Source: Aradus depressus | Taxonomy: Eukaryota; Arthropoda; Insecta; Hemiptera; Aradidae | Length of the DNA: 64,000 nt | Assembly: GCA_963662175.1 (NCBI GenBank) | Contig: OY759218.1 | Span: 22,714,051 to 22,778,050 of the forward strand | Reading direction: 5' to 3' | Part shown: in pieces, positions 1 through 13,600 of the stretch | How positions within the stretch are numbered: position 1 is the first letter of the stretch | Layout: each line of letters begins with the position of its first letter | Notes under the pieces: generated by a model | The model's input: the letters and a program-made list of their open reading frames with translations, nothing else | Database searches by the model: none | Told to the model about the DNA's origin: nothing | Translations under genes and position numbers: made by a program

Positions 1-139
1 CTTTGAAACCTTCATACTTTAATGGTATCAACACAGTATTTATAAATGCACGTATATTATAATAATATTAACATAACAATATATATTAAGTTCTATAAAT
101 TACACAAACTGATAATTCTTAAAGCACATTATCCACAAA

Positions 140-172
140 CCTCCGACGTCATATTTGACGATTGAATGGAGG
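140..172. other. Conserved dyad (hairpin-capable) in every satellite monomer
   Basis: The sequence reads CCTCC, two bases, CGTCA, a TATT loop, TGACG, seven bases, GGAGG. The inner five-base arms pair perfectly and the outer CCTCC/GGAGG also pair. The left inner arm lies in a GACGTC palindrome. Neighbouring sites vary between monomers (a CAC/CCC change just upstream, several changes from 30 bases downstream), but I saw the dyad itself unchanged throughout. A protein-binding site or a cruciform is possible; no function is shown. Confidence 0.6.
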
Positions 173-327
173 CATGTTCTCAGTTGGTTGTTCGGCCACA
201 GTGAAATATTTTTTCTTTTTTGACCTCAATTTCTTGTACATCCATTAAGATTCCATTATTGAAGCACTGTTAAAATATAAATTATGGTTTATCTTTCTCT
301 TTCGCCGATCAGCCGATTGATAGGTAA

Positions 328-333
328 CACGTG
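328..333. other. CACGTG (E-box type) palindrome, once per monomer
   Basis: GTAACACGTGGACC is present at the same monomer position throughout the array. CACGTG is the canonical E-box core bound by bHLH proteins. Any six-base word inside a homogenised repeat will look conserved, so binding is only a possibility. Confidence 0.4.
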
Positions 334-366
334 GACCTCAGTTTTCGTCATATGTAAATTGTTATT

Positions 367-388
367 GTGTGTGTGTGTGTGTGTGTGT
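367..388. repeat. GT microsatellite embedded in the satellite monomer
   Basis: Eleven GT units in this copy. The same site varies in every monomer, from a few units to 18 at 1567-1602. The downstream edge exists in several linked states: GAATG, CTGAGTG, GAGTG or TATATGAGTG. In a subset (for example 14361, 16752, 17943, 19740, 21522, 27500, 31075) the start of the tract is replaced by CCTATAAATTGTGTG. The tract therefore explains most monomer length variation and marks monomer lineages. Confidence 0.9.
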
Positions 389-1563
389 GAATGTGCAGAC
401 TGGGTACCTGTGGTGTCATCGTCTCCAAGAAGTATCTTATTCACCTCCCCGTGTGGAAACTGAAATTTGACCCATGATTGCGAAACTGAATGTTGAGTGA
501 GCTCCGTTTACGAATGAAGAAAGTGAAGAATAAAACACACTTTACTTATGAAGGTTCATTCAGAGTGTTTTTATTTTGTTTTTTTCAATTCATATTTTTT
601 GACTCTTTGAAACCTTCATACTTTAATGGTATCAACACAGTATTTATAAATGCACGTATATTATAATAATATTAACATAACAATATATATTAAGTTCTAT
701 AAATTACACAAACTGATAATTCTTAAAGCACATTATCCACAAACCTCCGACGTCATATTTGACGATTGAATGGAGGCATGTTCTCAGTTGGTTGATCGGC
801 CACAGTGAATTATTTTTTCTTTTTTGACCTCAATTTCTTGTACATCCATTAAGATTCCATTATTGAAGCACTGTTAAAATATAAATTATGGTTTATCTTT
901 CTCTTTCGCCGATCAGCCGATTGATAGGTAACACGTGGACCTCAGTTTTCGTCATATGTAAATTGTTATTGTGTGTGTGTGTGTGAATGTGCAGACTGGG
1001 TACCTGTGGTGTCATCGTCTCCATGAAGTAGCTTATTCACCTCCCCGTGTGGAAACTGAAATTTGACCCATGATTGCGAAACTGAATGTTGAGTGAGCTC
1101 CGTTTACGAATGAAGAAAGTGAAGAATAAAACACACTTTACTTATGAAGGTTCATTCAGAGTGTTTTTATTTTGTTTTTTTCAATCCATATTTTTTGACT
1201 CTTTGAAACCTTCATACTTTAATGGTATCAACACAGTATTTATAAATGCACGTATATTATAATAATATTAACATAACAATATATATTAAGTTCTATAAAT
1301 TACACAAACTGATAATTCTTAAAGCACATTATCCACAAACCTCCGACGTCATATTTGACGATTGAATGGAGGCATGTTCTCAGTTGGTTGTTCGGCCACA
1401 GTGAAATATTTTTTCTTTTTTGACCTCAATTTCTTGTACATCCATTAAGATTCCATTATTGAAGCACTGTTAAAATATAAATTATGGTTTATCTTTCTCT
1501 TTCGCCGATCAGCCGATTGATAGGTAACACGTGGACCTCAGTTTTCGTCATATGTAAATTGTT

Positions 1564-1607
<44 letters not shown>

Positions 1608-4600
1608 TGCAGACTGGGTACCTGTGGTGTCATCGTCTCCAAGAAGTATCTTATTCACCTCCCCGTGTGGAAACTGAAATTTGACCCATGATTGCGAAAC
1701 TGAATGTTGAGTGAGCTCCGTTTACGAATGAAGAAAGTGAAGAATAAAACACACTTTACTTATGAAGGTTCATTCAGAGTGTTTTTATTTTGTTTTTTTC
1801 AATCCATATTTTTTGACTCTTTGAAACCTTCATACTTTAATGGTATCAACACAGTATTTATAAATGCACGTATATTATAATAATATTAACATAACAATAT
1901 ATATTAAGTTCTATAAATTACACAAACTGATAATTCTTAAAGCACATTATCCACAAACCTCCGACGTCATATTTGACGATTGAATGGAGGCATGTTCTCA
2001 GTTGGTTGATCGGCCACAGTGAATTATTTTTTCTTTTTTGACCTCAATTTCTTGTACATCCATTAAGATTCCATTATTGAAGCACTGTTAAAATATAAAT
2101 TATGGTTTATCTTTCTCTTTCGCCGATCAGCCGATTGATAGGTAACACGTGGACCTCAGTTTTCGTCATATGTAAATTGTTATTGTGTGTGTGTGTGTGA
2201 ATGTGCAGACTGGGTACCTGTGGTGTCATCGTCTCCATGAAGTAGCTTATTCACCTCCCCGTGTGGAAACTGAAATTTGACCCATGATTGCGAAACTGAA
2301 TGTTGAGTGAGCTCCGTTTACGAATGAAGAAAGTGAAGAATAAAACACACTTTACTTATGAAGGTTCATTCAGAGTGTTTTTATTTTGTTTTTTTCAATC
2401 CATATTTTTTGACTCTTTGAAACCTTCATACTTTAATGGTATCAACACAGTATTTATAAATGCACGTATATTATAATAATATTAACATAACAATATATAT
2501 TAAGTTCTATAAATTACACAAACTGATAATTCTTAAAGCACATTATCCACAAACCTCCGACGTCATATTTGACGATTGAATGGAGGCATGTTCTCAGTTG
2601 GTTGTTCGGCCACAGTGAAATATTTTTTCTTTTTTGACCTCAATTTCTTGTACATCCATTAAGATTCCATTATTGAAGCACTGTTAAAATATAAATTATG
2701 GTTTATCTTTCTCTTTCGCCGATCAGCCGATTGATAGGTAACACGTGGACCTCAGTTTTCGTCATATGTAAATTGTTATTGTGTGTGTGTGTGTGTGTGT
2801 GTGAATGTGCAGACTGGGTACCTGTGGTGTCATCGTCTCCAAGAAGTATCTTATTCACCTCCCCGTGTGGAAACTGAAATTTGACCCATGATTGCGAAAC
2901 TGAATGTTGAGTGAGCTCCGTTTACGAATGAAGAAAGTGAAGAATAAAACACACTTTACTTATGAAGGTTCATTCAGAGTGTTTTTATTTTGTTTTTTTC
3001 AATTCATATTTTTTGACTCTTTGAAACCTTCATACTTTAATGGTATCAACACAGTATTTATAAATGCACGTATATTATAATAATATTAACATAACAATAT
3101 ATATTAAGTTCTATAAATTACACAAACTGATAATTCTTAAAGCACATTATCCACAAACCTCCGACGTCATATTTGACGATTGAATGGAGGCATGTTCTCA
3201 GTTGGTTGTTCGGCCACAGTGAATTATTTTTTCTTTTTTGACCTTAATTTCTTGTACATCCATTAAGATTCCATTATTGAAGCACTGTTAAAATATAAAT
3301 TATGGTTTATCTTTCTCTTTCGCCGATCAGCCGATTGATAGGTAACACGTGGACCTCAGTTTTCGTCATATGTAAATTGTTATTGTGTGTGTGTGTGTGT
3401 GTGTGCAGACTGGGTACCTGTGGTGTCATCGTCTCCAAGAAGTATCTTATTCACCTCCCCGTGTGGAAACTGAAATTTGACCCATGATTGCGAAACTGAA
3501 TGTTGAGTGAGCTCCGTTTACGAATGAAGAAAGTGAAGAATAAAACACACTTTACTTATGAAGGTTCATTCAGAGTGTTTTTATTTTGTTTTTTTCAATT
3601 CATATTTTTTGACTCTTTGAAACCTTCATACTTTAATGGTATCAACACAGTATTTATAAATGCACGTATATTATAATAATATTAACATAACAATATATAT
3701 TAAGTTCTATAAATTACACAAACTGATAATTCTTAAAGCACATTATCCACAAACCTCCGACGTCATATTTGACGATTGAATGGAGGCATGTTCTCAGTTG
3801 GTTGTTCGGCCACAGTGAATTATTTTTTCTTTTTTGACCTCAATTTCTTGTACATCCATTAAGATTCCATTATTGAAGCACTGTTAAAATATAAATTATG
3901 GTTTATCTTTCTCTTTCGCCGATCAGCCGATTGATAGGTAACACGTGGACCTCAGTTTTCGTCATATGTAAATTGTTATTGTGTGTGTGTGTGTGTGAAT
4001 GTGCAGACTGGGTACCTGTGGTGTCATCGTCTCCAAGAAGTATCTTATTCACCTCCCCGTGTGGAAACTGAAATTTGACCCATGATTGCGAAACTGAATG
4101 TTGAGTGAGCTCCGTTTACGAATGAAGAAAGTGAAGAATAAAACACACTTTACTTATGAAGGTTCATTCAGAGTGTTTTTATTTTGTTTTTTTCAATCCA
4201 TATTTTTTGACTCTTTGAAACCTTCATACTTTAATGGTATCAACACAGTATTTATAAATGCACGTATATTATAATAATATTAACATAACAATATATATTA
4301 AGTTCTATAAATTACACAAACTGATAATTCTTAAAGCACATTATCCACAAACCTCCGACGTCATATTTGACGATTGAATGGAGGCATGTTCTCAGTTGGT
4401 TGTTCGGCCACAGTGAATTATTTTTTCTTTTTTGACCTCAATTTCTTGTACATCCATTAAGATTCCATTATTGAAGCACTGTTAAAATATAAATTATGGT
4501 TTATCTTTCTCTTTCACCGATCAGCCGATTGATAGGTAACACGTGGACCTCAGTTTTCGTCATATGTAAATTGTTATTGTGTGTGTGTGTGAATGTGCAG

Positions 4601-7600
4601 ACTGGGTACCTGTGGTGTCATCGTCTCCAAGAAGTAGCTTATTCACCTCCCCGTGTGGAAACTGAAATTTGACCCATGATTGCGAAACTGAATGTTGAGT
4701 GAGCTCCGTTTACGAATGAAGAAAGTGAAGAATAAAACACACTTTACTTATGAAGGTTCATTCAGAGTGTTTTTATTTTGTTTTTTTCAATCCATATTTT
4801 TTGACTCTTTGAAACCTTCATACTTTAATGGTATCAACACAGTATTTATAAATGCACGTATATTATAATAATATTAACATAACAATATATATTAAGTTCT
4901 ATAAATTACACAAACTGATAATTCTTAAAGCACATTATCCACAAACCTCCGACGTCATATTTGACGATTGAATGGAGGCATGTTCTCAATTGGTTGTTCG
5001 GCCACAGTGAATTATTTTTTCTTTTTTGACCTCAATTTCTTGTACATCCATTAAGATTCCATTATTGAAGCACTGTTAAAATATAAATTATGGTTTATCT
5101 TTCTCTTTCGCCAATCAGCCGATTGATAGGTAACACGTGGACCTCAGTTTTCGTCATATGTAAATTGTTATTGTGTGTGTGTCTGAGTGTGCAGACTGGG
5201 TACCTGTGGTGTCATCGTCTCCATGAAGTAGCTTATTCACCTCCCCGTGTGGAAACTGAAATTTGACCCATGATTGCGAAACTGAATGTTGAGTGAGCTC
5301 CGTTTACGAATGAAGAAAGTGAAGAATAAAACACACTTTACTTATGAAGGTTCATTCAGAGTGTTTTTATTTTGTTTTTTTCAATCCATATTTTTTGACT
5401 CTTTGAAACCTTCATACTTTAATGGTATCAACACAGTATTTATAAATGCACGTATATTATAATAATATTAACATAACAATATATATTAAGTTCTATAAAT
5501 TACACAAACTGATAATTCTTAAAGCACATTATCCACAAACCTCCGACGTCATATTTGACGATTGAATGGAGGCATGTTCTCAGTTGGTTGTTCGTCCACA
5601 GTGAATTATTTTTTCTTTTTTGACCTTAATTTCTTGTACATCCATTAAGATTCCATTATTGAAGCACTGTTAAAATATAAATTATGGTTTATCTTTCTCT
5701 TTCGCCAATCAGCCGATTGATAGGTAACACGTGGACCTCAGTTTTCGTCATATGTAAATTGTTATTGTGTGTGTGTGTGTGTGTGTGAGTGTGCAGACTG
5801 GGTACCTGTGGTGTCATCGTCTCCAAGAAGTAGCTTATTCACCTCCCCGTGTGGAAACTGAAATTTGACCCATGATTGCGAAACTGAATGTTGAGTGAGC
5901 TCCGTTTACGAATGAAGAAAGTGAAGAATAAAACACACTTTACTTATGAAGGTTCATTCAGAGTGTTTTTATTTTGTTTTTTTCAATCCATATTTTTTGA
6001 CTCTTTGAAACCTTCATACTTTAATGGTATCAACACAGTATTTATAAATGCACGTATATTATAATAATATTAACATAACAATATATATTAAGTTCTATAA
6101 ATTACGCAAACTGATAATTCTTAAAGCACATTATCCACAAACCTCCGACGTCATATTTGACGATTGAATGGAGGCATGTTCTCAGTTGGTTGTTCGGCCA
6201 CAGTGAATTATTTTTTCTTTTTTGACCTCAATTTCTTGTACATCCATTAAGATTCCATTATTGAAGCACTGTTAAAATATAAATTATGGTTTATCTTTCT
6301 CTTTCGCCAATCAGCCGATTGATAGGTAACACGTGGACCTCAGTTTTCGTCATATGTAAATTGTTATTGTGTGTGTGTGTGTGTGTGTGTGAGTGTGCAG
6401 ACTGGGTACCTGTGGTGTCATCGTCTCCAAGAAGTAGCTTATTCACCTCCCCGTGTGGAAACTGAAATTTGACCCATGATTGCGAAACTGAATGTTGAGT
6501 GAGCTCCGTTTACGAATGAAGAAAGTGAAGAATAAAACACACTTTACTTATGAAGGTTCATTCAGAGTGTTTTTATTTTGTTTTTTTCAATCCATATTTT
6601 TTGACTCTTTGAAACCTTCATACTTTAATGGTATCAACACAGTATTTATAAATGCACGTATATTATAATAATATTAACATAACAATATATATTAAGTTCT
6701 ATAAATTACACAAACTGATAATTCTTAAAGCACATTATCCACAAACCTCCGACGTCATATTTGACGATTGAATGGAGGCATGTTCTCAGTTGGTTGTTCG
6801 TCCACAGTGAATTATTTTTTCTTTTTTGACCTTAATTTCTTGTACATCCATTAAGATTCCATTATTGAAGCACTGTTAAAATATAAATTATGGTTTATCT
6901 TTCTCTTTCGCCGATCAGCCGATTGATAGGTAACACGTGGACCTCAGTTTTCGTCATATGTAAATTGTTATTGTGTGTGTGTGTGAATGTGCAGACTGGG
7001 TACCTGTGGTGTCATCGTCTCCAAGAAGTAGCTTATTCACCTCCCCGTGTGGAAACTGAAATTTGACCCATGATTGCGAAACTGAATGTTGAGTGAGCTC
7101 CGTTTACGAATGAAGAAAGTGAAGAATAAAACACACTTTACTTATGAAGGTTCATTCAGAGTGTTTTTATTTTGTTTTTTTCAATCCATATTTTTTGACT
7201 CTTTGAAACCTTCATACTTTAATGGTATCAACACAGTATTTATAAATGCACGTATATTATAATAATATTAACATAACAATATATATTAAGTTCTATAAAT
7301 TACACAAACTGATAATTCTTAAAGCACATTATCCACAAACCTCCGACGTCATATTTGACGATTGAATGGAGGCATGTTCTCAGTTGGTTGTTCGGCCACA
7401 GTGAATTATTTTTTCTTTTTTGACCTCAATTTCTTGTACATCCATTAAGATTCCATTATTGAAGCACTGTTAAAATATAAATTATGGTTTATCTTTCTCT
7501 TTCGCCGATCAGCCGATTGATAGGTAACACGTGGACCTCAGTTTTCGTCATATGTAAATTGTTATTGTGTGTGTGTGTGAATGTGCAGACTGGGTACCTG

Positions 7601-10600
7601 TGGTGTCATCGTCTCCAAGAAGTAGCTTATTCACCTCCCCGTGTGGAAACTGAAATTTGACCCATGATTGCGAAACTGAATGTTGAGTGAGCTCCGTTTA
7701 CGAATGAAGAAAGTGAAGAATAAAACACACTTTACTTATGAAGGTTCATTCAGAGTGTTTTTATTTTGTTTTTTTCAATCCATATTTTTTGACTCTTTGA
7801 AACCTTCATACTTTAATGGTATCAACACAGTATTTATAAATGCACGTATATTATAATAATATTAACATAACAATATATATTAAGTTCTATAAATTACACA
7901 AACTGATAATTCTTAAAGCACATTATCCACAAACCTCCGACGTCATATTTGACGATTGAATGGAGGCATGTTCTCAGTTGGTTGTTCGGCCACAGTGAAT
8001 TATTTTTTCTTTTTTGACCTCAATTTCTTGTACATCCATTAAGATTCCATTATTGAAGCACTGTTAAAATATAAATTATGGTTTATCTTTCTCTTTCGCC
8101 GATCAGCCGATTGATAGGTAACACGTGGACCTCAGTTTTCGTCATATGTAAATTGTTATTGTGTGTGTGTGTGAATGTGCAGACTGGGTACCTGTGGTGT
8201 CATCGTCTCCAAGAAGTAGCTTATTCACCTCCCCGTGTGGAAACTGAAATTTGACCCATGATTGCGAAACTGAATGTTGAGTGAGCTCCGTTTACGAATG
8301 AAGAAAGTGAAGAATAAAACACACTTTACTTATGAAGGTTCATTCAGAGTGTTTTTATTTTGTTTTTTTCAATCCATATTTTTTGACTCTTTGAAACCTT
8401 CATACTTTAATGGTATCAACACAGTATTTATAAATGCACGTATATTATAATAATATTAACATAACAATATATATTAAGTTCTATAAATTACACAAACTGA
8501 TAATTCTTAAAGCACATTATCCACAAACCTCCGACGTCATATTTGACGATTGAATGGAGGCATGTTCTCAGTTGGTTGTTCGGCCACAGTGAATTATTTT
8601 TTCTTTTTTGACCTCAATTTCTTGTACATCCATTAAGATTCCATTATTGAAGCACTGTTAAAATATAAATTATGGTTTATCTTTCTCTTTCGCCGATCAG
8701 CCGATTGATAGGTAACACGTGGACCTCAGTTTTCGTCATATGTAAATTGTTATTGTGTGTGTGTGTGAATGTGCAGACTGGGTACCTGTGGTGTCATCGT
8801 CTCCAAGAAGTAGCTTATTCACCTCCCCGTGTGGAAACTGAAATTTGACCCATGATTGCGAAACTGAATGTTGAGTGAGCTCCGTTTACGAATGAAGAAA
8901 GTGAAGAATAAAACACACTTTACTTATGAAGGTTCATTCAGAGTGTTTTTATTTTGTTTTTTTCAATCCATATTTTTTGACTCTTTGAAACCTTCATACT
9001 TTAATGGTATCAACACAGTATTTATAAATGCATGTATATTATAATAATATTAACATTACAATATATATTAAGTTCTATAAATTACACAAACTGATAATTC
9101 TTAAAGCACATTATCCACAAACCTCCGACGTCATATTTGACGATTGAATGGAGGCATGTTCTCAGTTGGTTGTTCGGCCACAGTGAATTATTTTTTCTTT
9201 TTTGACCTCAATTTCTTGTACATCCATTAAGATTCCATTATTGAAGCACTGTTAAAATATAAATTATGGTTTATCTTTCTCTTTCGCCAATCAGCCGATT
9301 GATAGGTAACACGTGGACCTCAGTTTTCGTCATATGTAAATTGTTATTGTGTGTGTGTGTGAATGTGCAGACTGGGTACCTGTGGTGTCATCGTCTCCAA
9401 GAAGTAGCTTATTCACCTCCCCGTGTGGAAACTGAAATTTGACCCATGATTGCGAAACTGAATGTTGAGTGAGCTCCGTTTACGAATGAAGAAAGTGAAG
9501 AATAAAACACACTTTACTTATGAAGGTTCATTCAGAGTGTTTTTATTTTGTTTTTTTCAATCCATATTTTTTGACTCTTTGAAACCTTCATACTTTAATG
9601 GTATCAACACAGTATTTATAAATGCACGTATATTATAATAATATTAACATAACAATATATATTAGGTTCTATAAATTACACAAACTGATAATTCTTAAAG
9701 CACATTATCCCCAAACCTCCGACGTCATATTTGACGATTGAATGGAGGCATGTTCTCAGTTGGTTGTTCGGCCACAGTGAATTATTTTTTCTTTTTTGAC
9801 CTCAATTTCTTGTACATCCATTAAGATTCCATTATTGAAGCACTGTTAAAATATAAATTATGGTTTATCTTTCTCTTTCGCCGATCAGCCGATTGATAGG
9901 TAACACGTGGACCTCAGTTTTCGTCATATGTAAATTGTTATTGTGTGTGTGTGTGAATGTGCAGACTGGGTACCTGTGGTGTCATCGTCTCCAAGAAGTA
10001 GCTTATTCACCTCCCCGTGTGGAAACTGAAATTTGACCCATGATTGCGAAACTGAATGTTGAGTGAGCTCCGTTTACGAATGAAGAAAGTGAAGAATAAA
10101 ACACACTTTACTTATGAAGGTTCATTCAGAGTGTTTTTATTTTGTTTTTTTCAATCCATATTTTTTGACTCTTTGAAACCTTCATACTTTAATGGTATCA
10201 ACACAGTATTTATAAATGCACGTATATTATAATAATATTAACATAACAATATATATTAAGTTCTATAAATTACACAAACTGATAATTCTTAAAGCACATT
10301 ATCCCCAAACCTCCGACGTCATATTTGACGATTGAATGGAGGCATGTTCTCAGTTGGTTGTTCGGCCACAGTGAATTATTTTTTCTTTTTTGACCTCAAT
10401 TTCTTGTACATCCATTAAGATTCCATTATTGAAGCACTGTTAAAATATAAGTTATGGTTTATCTTTCTCTTTCGCCGATCAGCCGATTGATAGGTAACAC
10501 GTGGACCTCAGTTTTCGTCATATGTAAATTGTTATTGTGTGTGTGTGTGTGTGTGTCTGAGTGTGCAGACTGGGTACCTGTGGTGTCATCGTCTCCAAGA

Positions 10601-13600
10601 AGTAGCTTATTCACCTCCCCGTGTGGAAACTGAAATTTGACCCATGATTGCGAAACTGAATGTTGAGTGAGCTCCGTTTACGAATGAAGAAAGTGAAGAA
10701 TAAAACACACTTTACTTATGAAGGTTCATTCAGAGTGTTTTTATTTTGTTTTTTTCAATCCATATTTTTTGACTCTTTGAAACCTTCATACTTTAATGGT
10801 ATCAACACAGTATTTATAAATGCACGTATATTATAATAATATTAACTTAACAATATATATTAAGTTCTATAAATTACACAAACTGATAATTCTTAAAGCA
10901 CATTATCCCCAAACCTCCGACGTCATATTTGACGATTGAATGGAGGCATGTTCTCAGTTGGTTGTTCGCCCACAGTGAATTATTTTTTCATTTTTGACCT
11001 TCATTTCTTGTACATCCATTATGATTCCATTATTGAAGCACTGTTAAAATAAAAATTATGGTTTATCTTTCTCTTTCGCCGATCAGCCGATTGATAGGTA
11101 ACACGTGGACCTCAGTTTTCGTCATATGTAAATTGTTATTGTGTGTGTGTGTGAATGTGCAGACTGGGTACCTGTGGTGTCATCGTCTCCAAGAAGTAGC
11201 TTATTCACCTCCCCGTGTGGAAACTGAAATTTGACCCATGATTGCGAAACTGAATGTTGAGTGAGCTCCGTTTACGAATGAAGAAAGTGAAGAATAAAAC
11301 ACACTTTACTTATGAAGGTTCATTCAGAGTGTTTTTATTTTGTTTTTTTCAATCCATATTTTTTGACTCTTTGAAACCTTCATACTTTAATGGTATCAAC
11401 ACAGTATTTATAAATGCACGTATATTATAATAATATTAACTTAACAATATATATTAAGTTCTATAAATTACACAAACTGATAATTCTTAAAGCACATTAT
11501 CCCCAAACCTCCGACGTCATATTTGACGATTGAATGGAGGCATGTTCTCAGTTGGTTGTTCGCCCACAGTGAATTATTTTTTCATTTTTGACCTTCATTT
11601 CTTGTACATCCATTATGATTCCATTATTGAAGCACTGCTAAAATAAAAATTATGGTTTATCTTTCTCTTTCGCCGATCAGCCGATTGATAGGTAACACGT
11701 GGACCTCAGTTTTCGTCATATGTAAATTGTTATTGTGTGTGTGTGTGAATGTGCAGACTGGGTACCTGTGGTGTCATCGTCTCCAAGAAGTAGCTTATTC
11801 ACCTCCCCGTGTGGAAACTGAAATTTGACCCATGATTGCGAAACTGAATGTTGAGTGAGCTCCGTTTACGAATGAAGAAAGTGAAGAATAAAACACACTT
11901 TACTTATGAAGGTTCATTCAGAGTGTTTTTATTTTGTTTTTTTCAATCCATATTTTTTGACTCTTTGAAACCTTCATACTTTAATGGTATCAACACAGTA
12001 TTTATAAATGCACGTATATTATAATAATATTAACATAACAATATATATTAAGTTCTACAAATTACACAAACTGATAATTCTTAAAGCACATTATCCACAA
12101 ACCTCCGACGTCATATTTGACGATTGAATGGAGGCATGTTCTCAGTTGGTTGTTCGGCCACAGTGAATTATTTTTTCTTTTTTGACCTCAATTTCTTGTA
12201 CATCCATTAAGATTCCATTATTGAAGCACTGTTAAAATATAAATTATGGTTTATCTTTCTCTTTCGCCGATCAGCCGATTGATAGGTAACACGTGGACCT
12301 CAGTTTTCGTCATATGTAAATTGTTATTGTGTGTGTGTCTGAGTGTGCAGACTGGGTACCTGTGGTGTCATCGTCTCCAAGAAGTAGCTTATTCACCTCC
12401 CCGTGTGGAAACTGAAATTTGACCCATGATTGCGAAAGTGAATGTTGAGTGAGCTCCGTTTACGAATGAAGAAAGTGAAGAATAAAACACACTTTACTTA
12501 TGAAGGTTCATTCAGAGTGTTTTTATTTTGTTTTTTTCAATCCATATTTTTTGACTCTTTGAAACCTTCATACTTTAATGGTATCAACACAGTATTTATA
12601 AATGCACGTATATTATAATAATATTAACATAACAATATATATTAAGTTCTATAAATTACACAAACTGATAATTCTTAAAGCACATTATCCACAAACCTCC
12701 GACGTCATATTTGACGATTGAATGGAGGCATGTTCTCAGTTGGTTGTTCGTCCACAGTGAATTATTTTTTCTTTTTTGACCTTAATTTCTTGTACATCCA
12801 TTAAGATTCCATTATTGAAGCACTGTTAAAATATAAATTATGGTTTATCTTTCTCTTTCGCCAATCAGCCGATTGATAGGTAACACGTGGACCTCAGTTT
12901 TCGTCATATGTAAATTGTTATTGTGTGTGTGTGTGTGTGTGTGTGTGAATGTGCAGACTGGGTACCTGTGGTGTCATCGTCTCCAAGAAGTAGCTTATTC
13001 ACCTCCCCGTGTGGAAACTGAAATTTGACCCATGATTGCGAAACTGAATGTTGAGTGAGCTCCGTTTACGAATGAAGAAAGTGAAGAATAAAACACACTT
13101 TACTTATGAAGGTTCATTCAGAGTGTTTTTATTTTGTTTTTTTCAATCCATATTTTTTGACTCTTTGAAACCTTCATACTTTAATGGTATCAACACAGTA
13201 TTTATAAATGCACGTATATTATAATAATATTAACATAACAATATATATTAAGTTCTACAAATTACACAAACTGATAATTCTTAAAGCACATTATCCACAA
13301 ACCTCCGACGTCATATTTGACGATTGAATGGAGGCATGTTCTCAGTTGGTTGTTCGGCCACAGTGAATTATTTTTTCTTTTTTGACCTCAATTTCTTGTA
13401 CATCCATTAAGATTCCATTATTGAAGCACTGTTAAAATATAAATTATGGTTTATCTTTCTCTTTCGCCGATCAGCCGATTGATAGGTAACACGTGGACCT
13501 CAGTTTTCGTCATATGTAAATTGTTATTGTGTGTGTGTCTGAGTGTGCAGACTGGGTACCTGTGGTGTCATCGTCTCCAAGAAGTAGCTTATTCACCTCC

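Larger units (their letters stand above)
1..604. repeat. Representative satellite monomer
   Basis: In monomer coordinates: an AT-rich third (about 1-130) with a TATAAATG word and several ATATAT stretches; a dyad at 140-172; a T-rich stretch near 208-222; a CACGTG palindrome at 328-333; a variable GT tract from 367; and a 3' third with an AATAAA word and T-rich runs. An ATG at monomer position 284 opens a frame of 60-66 codons in the eight copies where GT-tract length keeps frame. The other monomers lack it, so I do not call a gene. I recognise no parent gene or transposon for the monomer. Confidence 0.9.
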
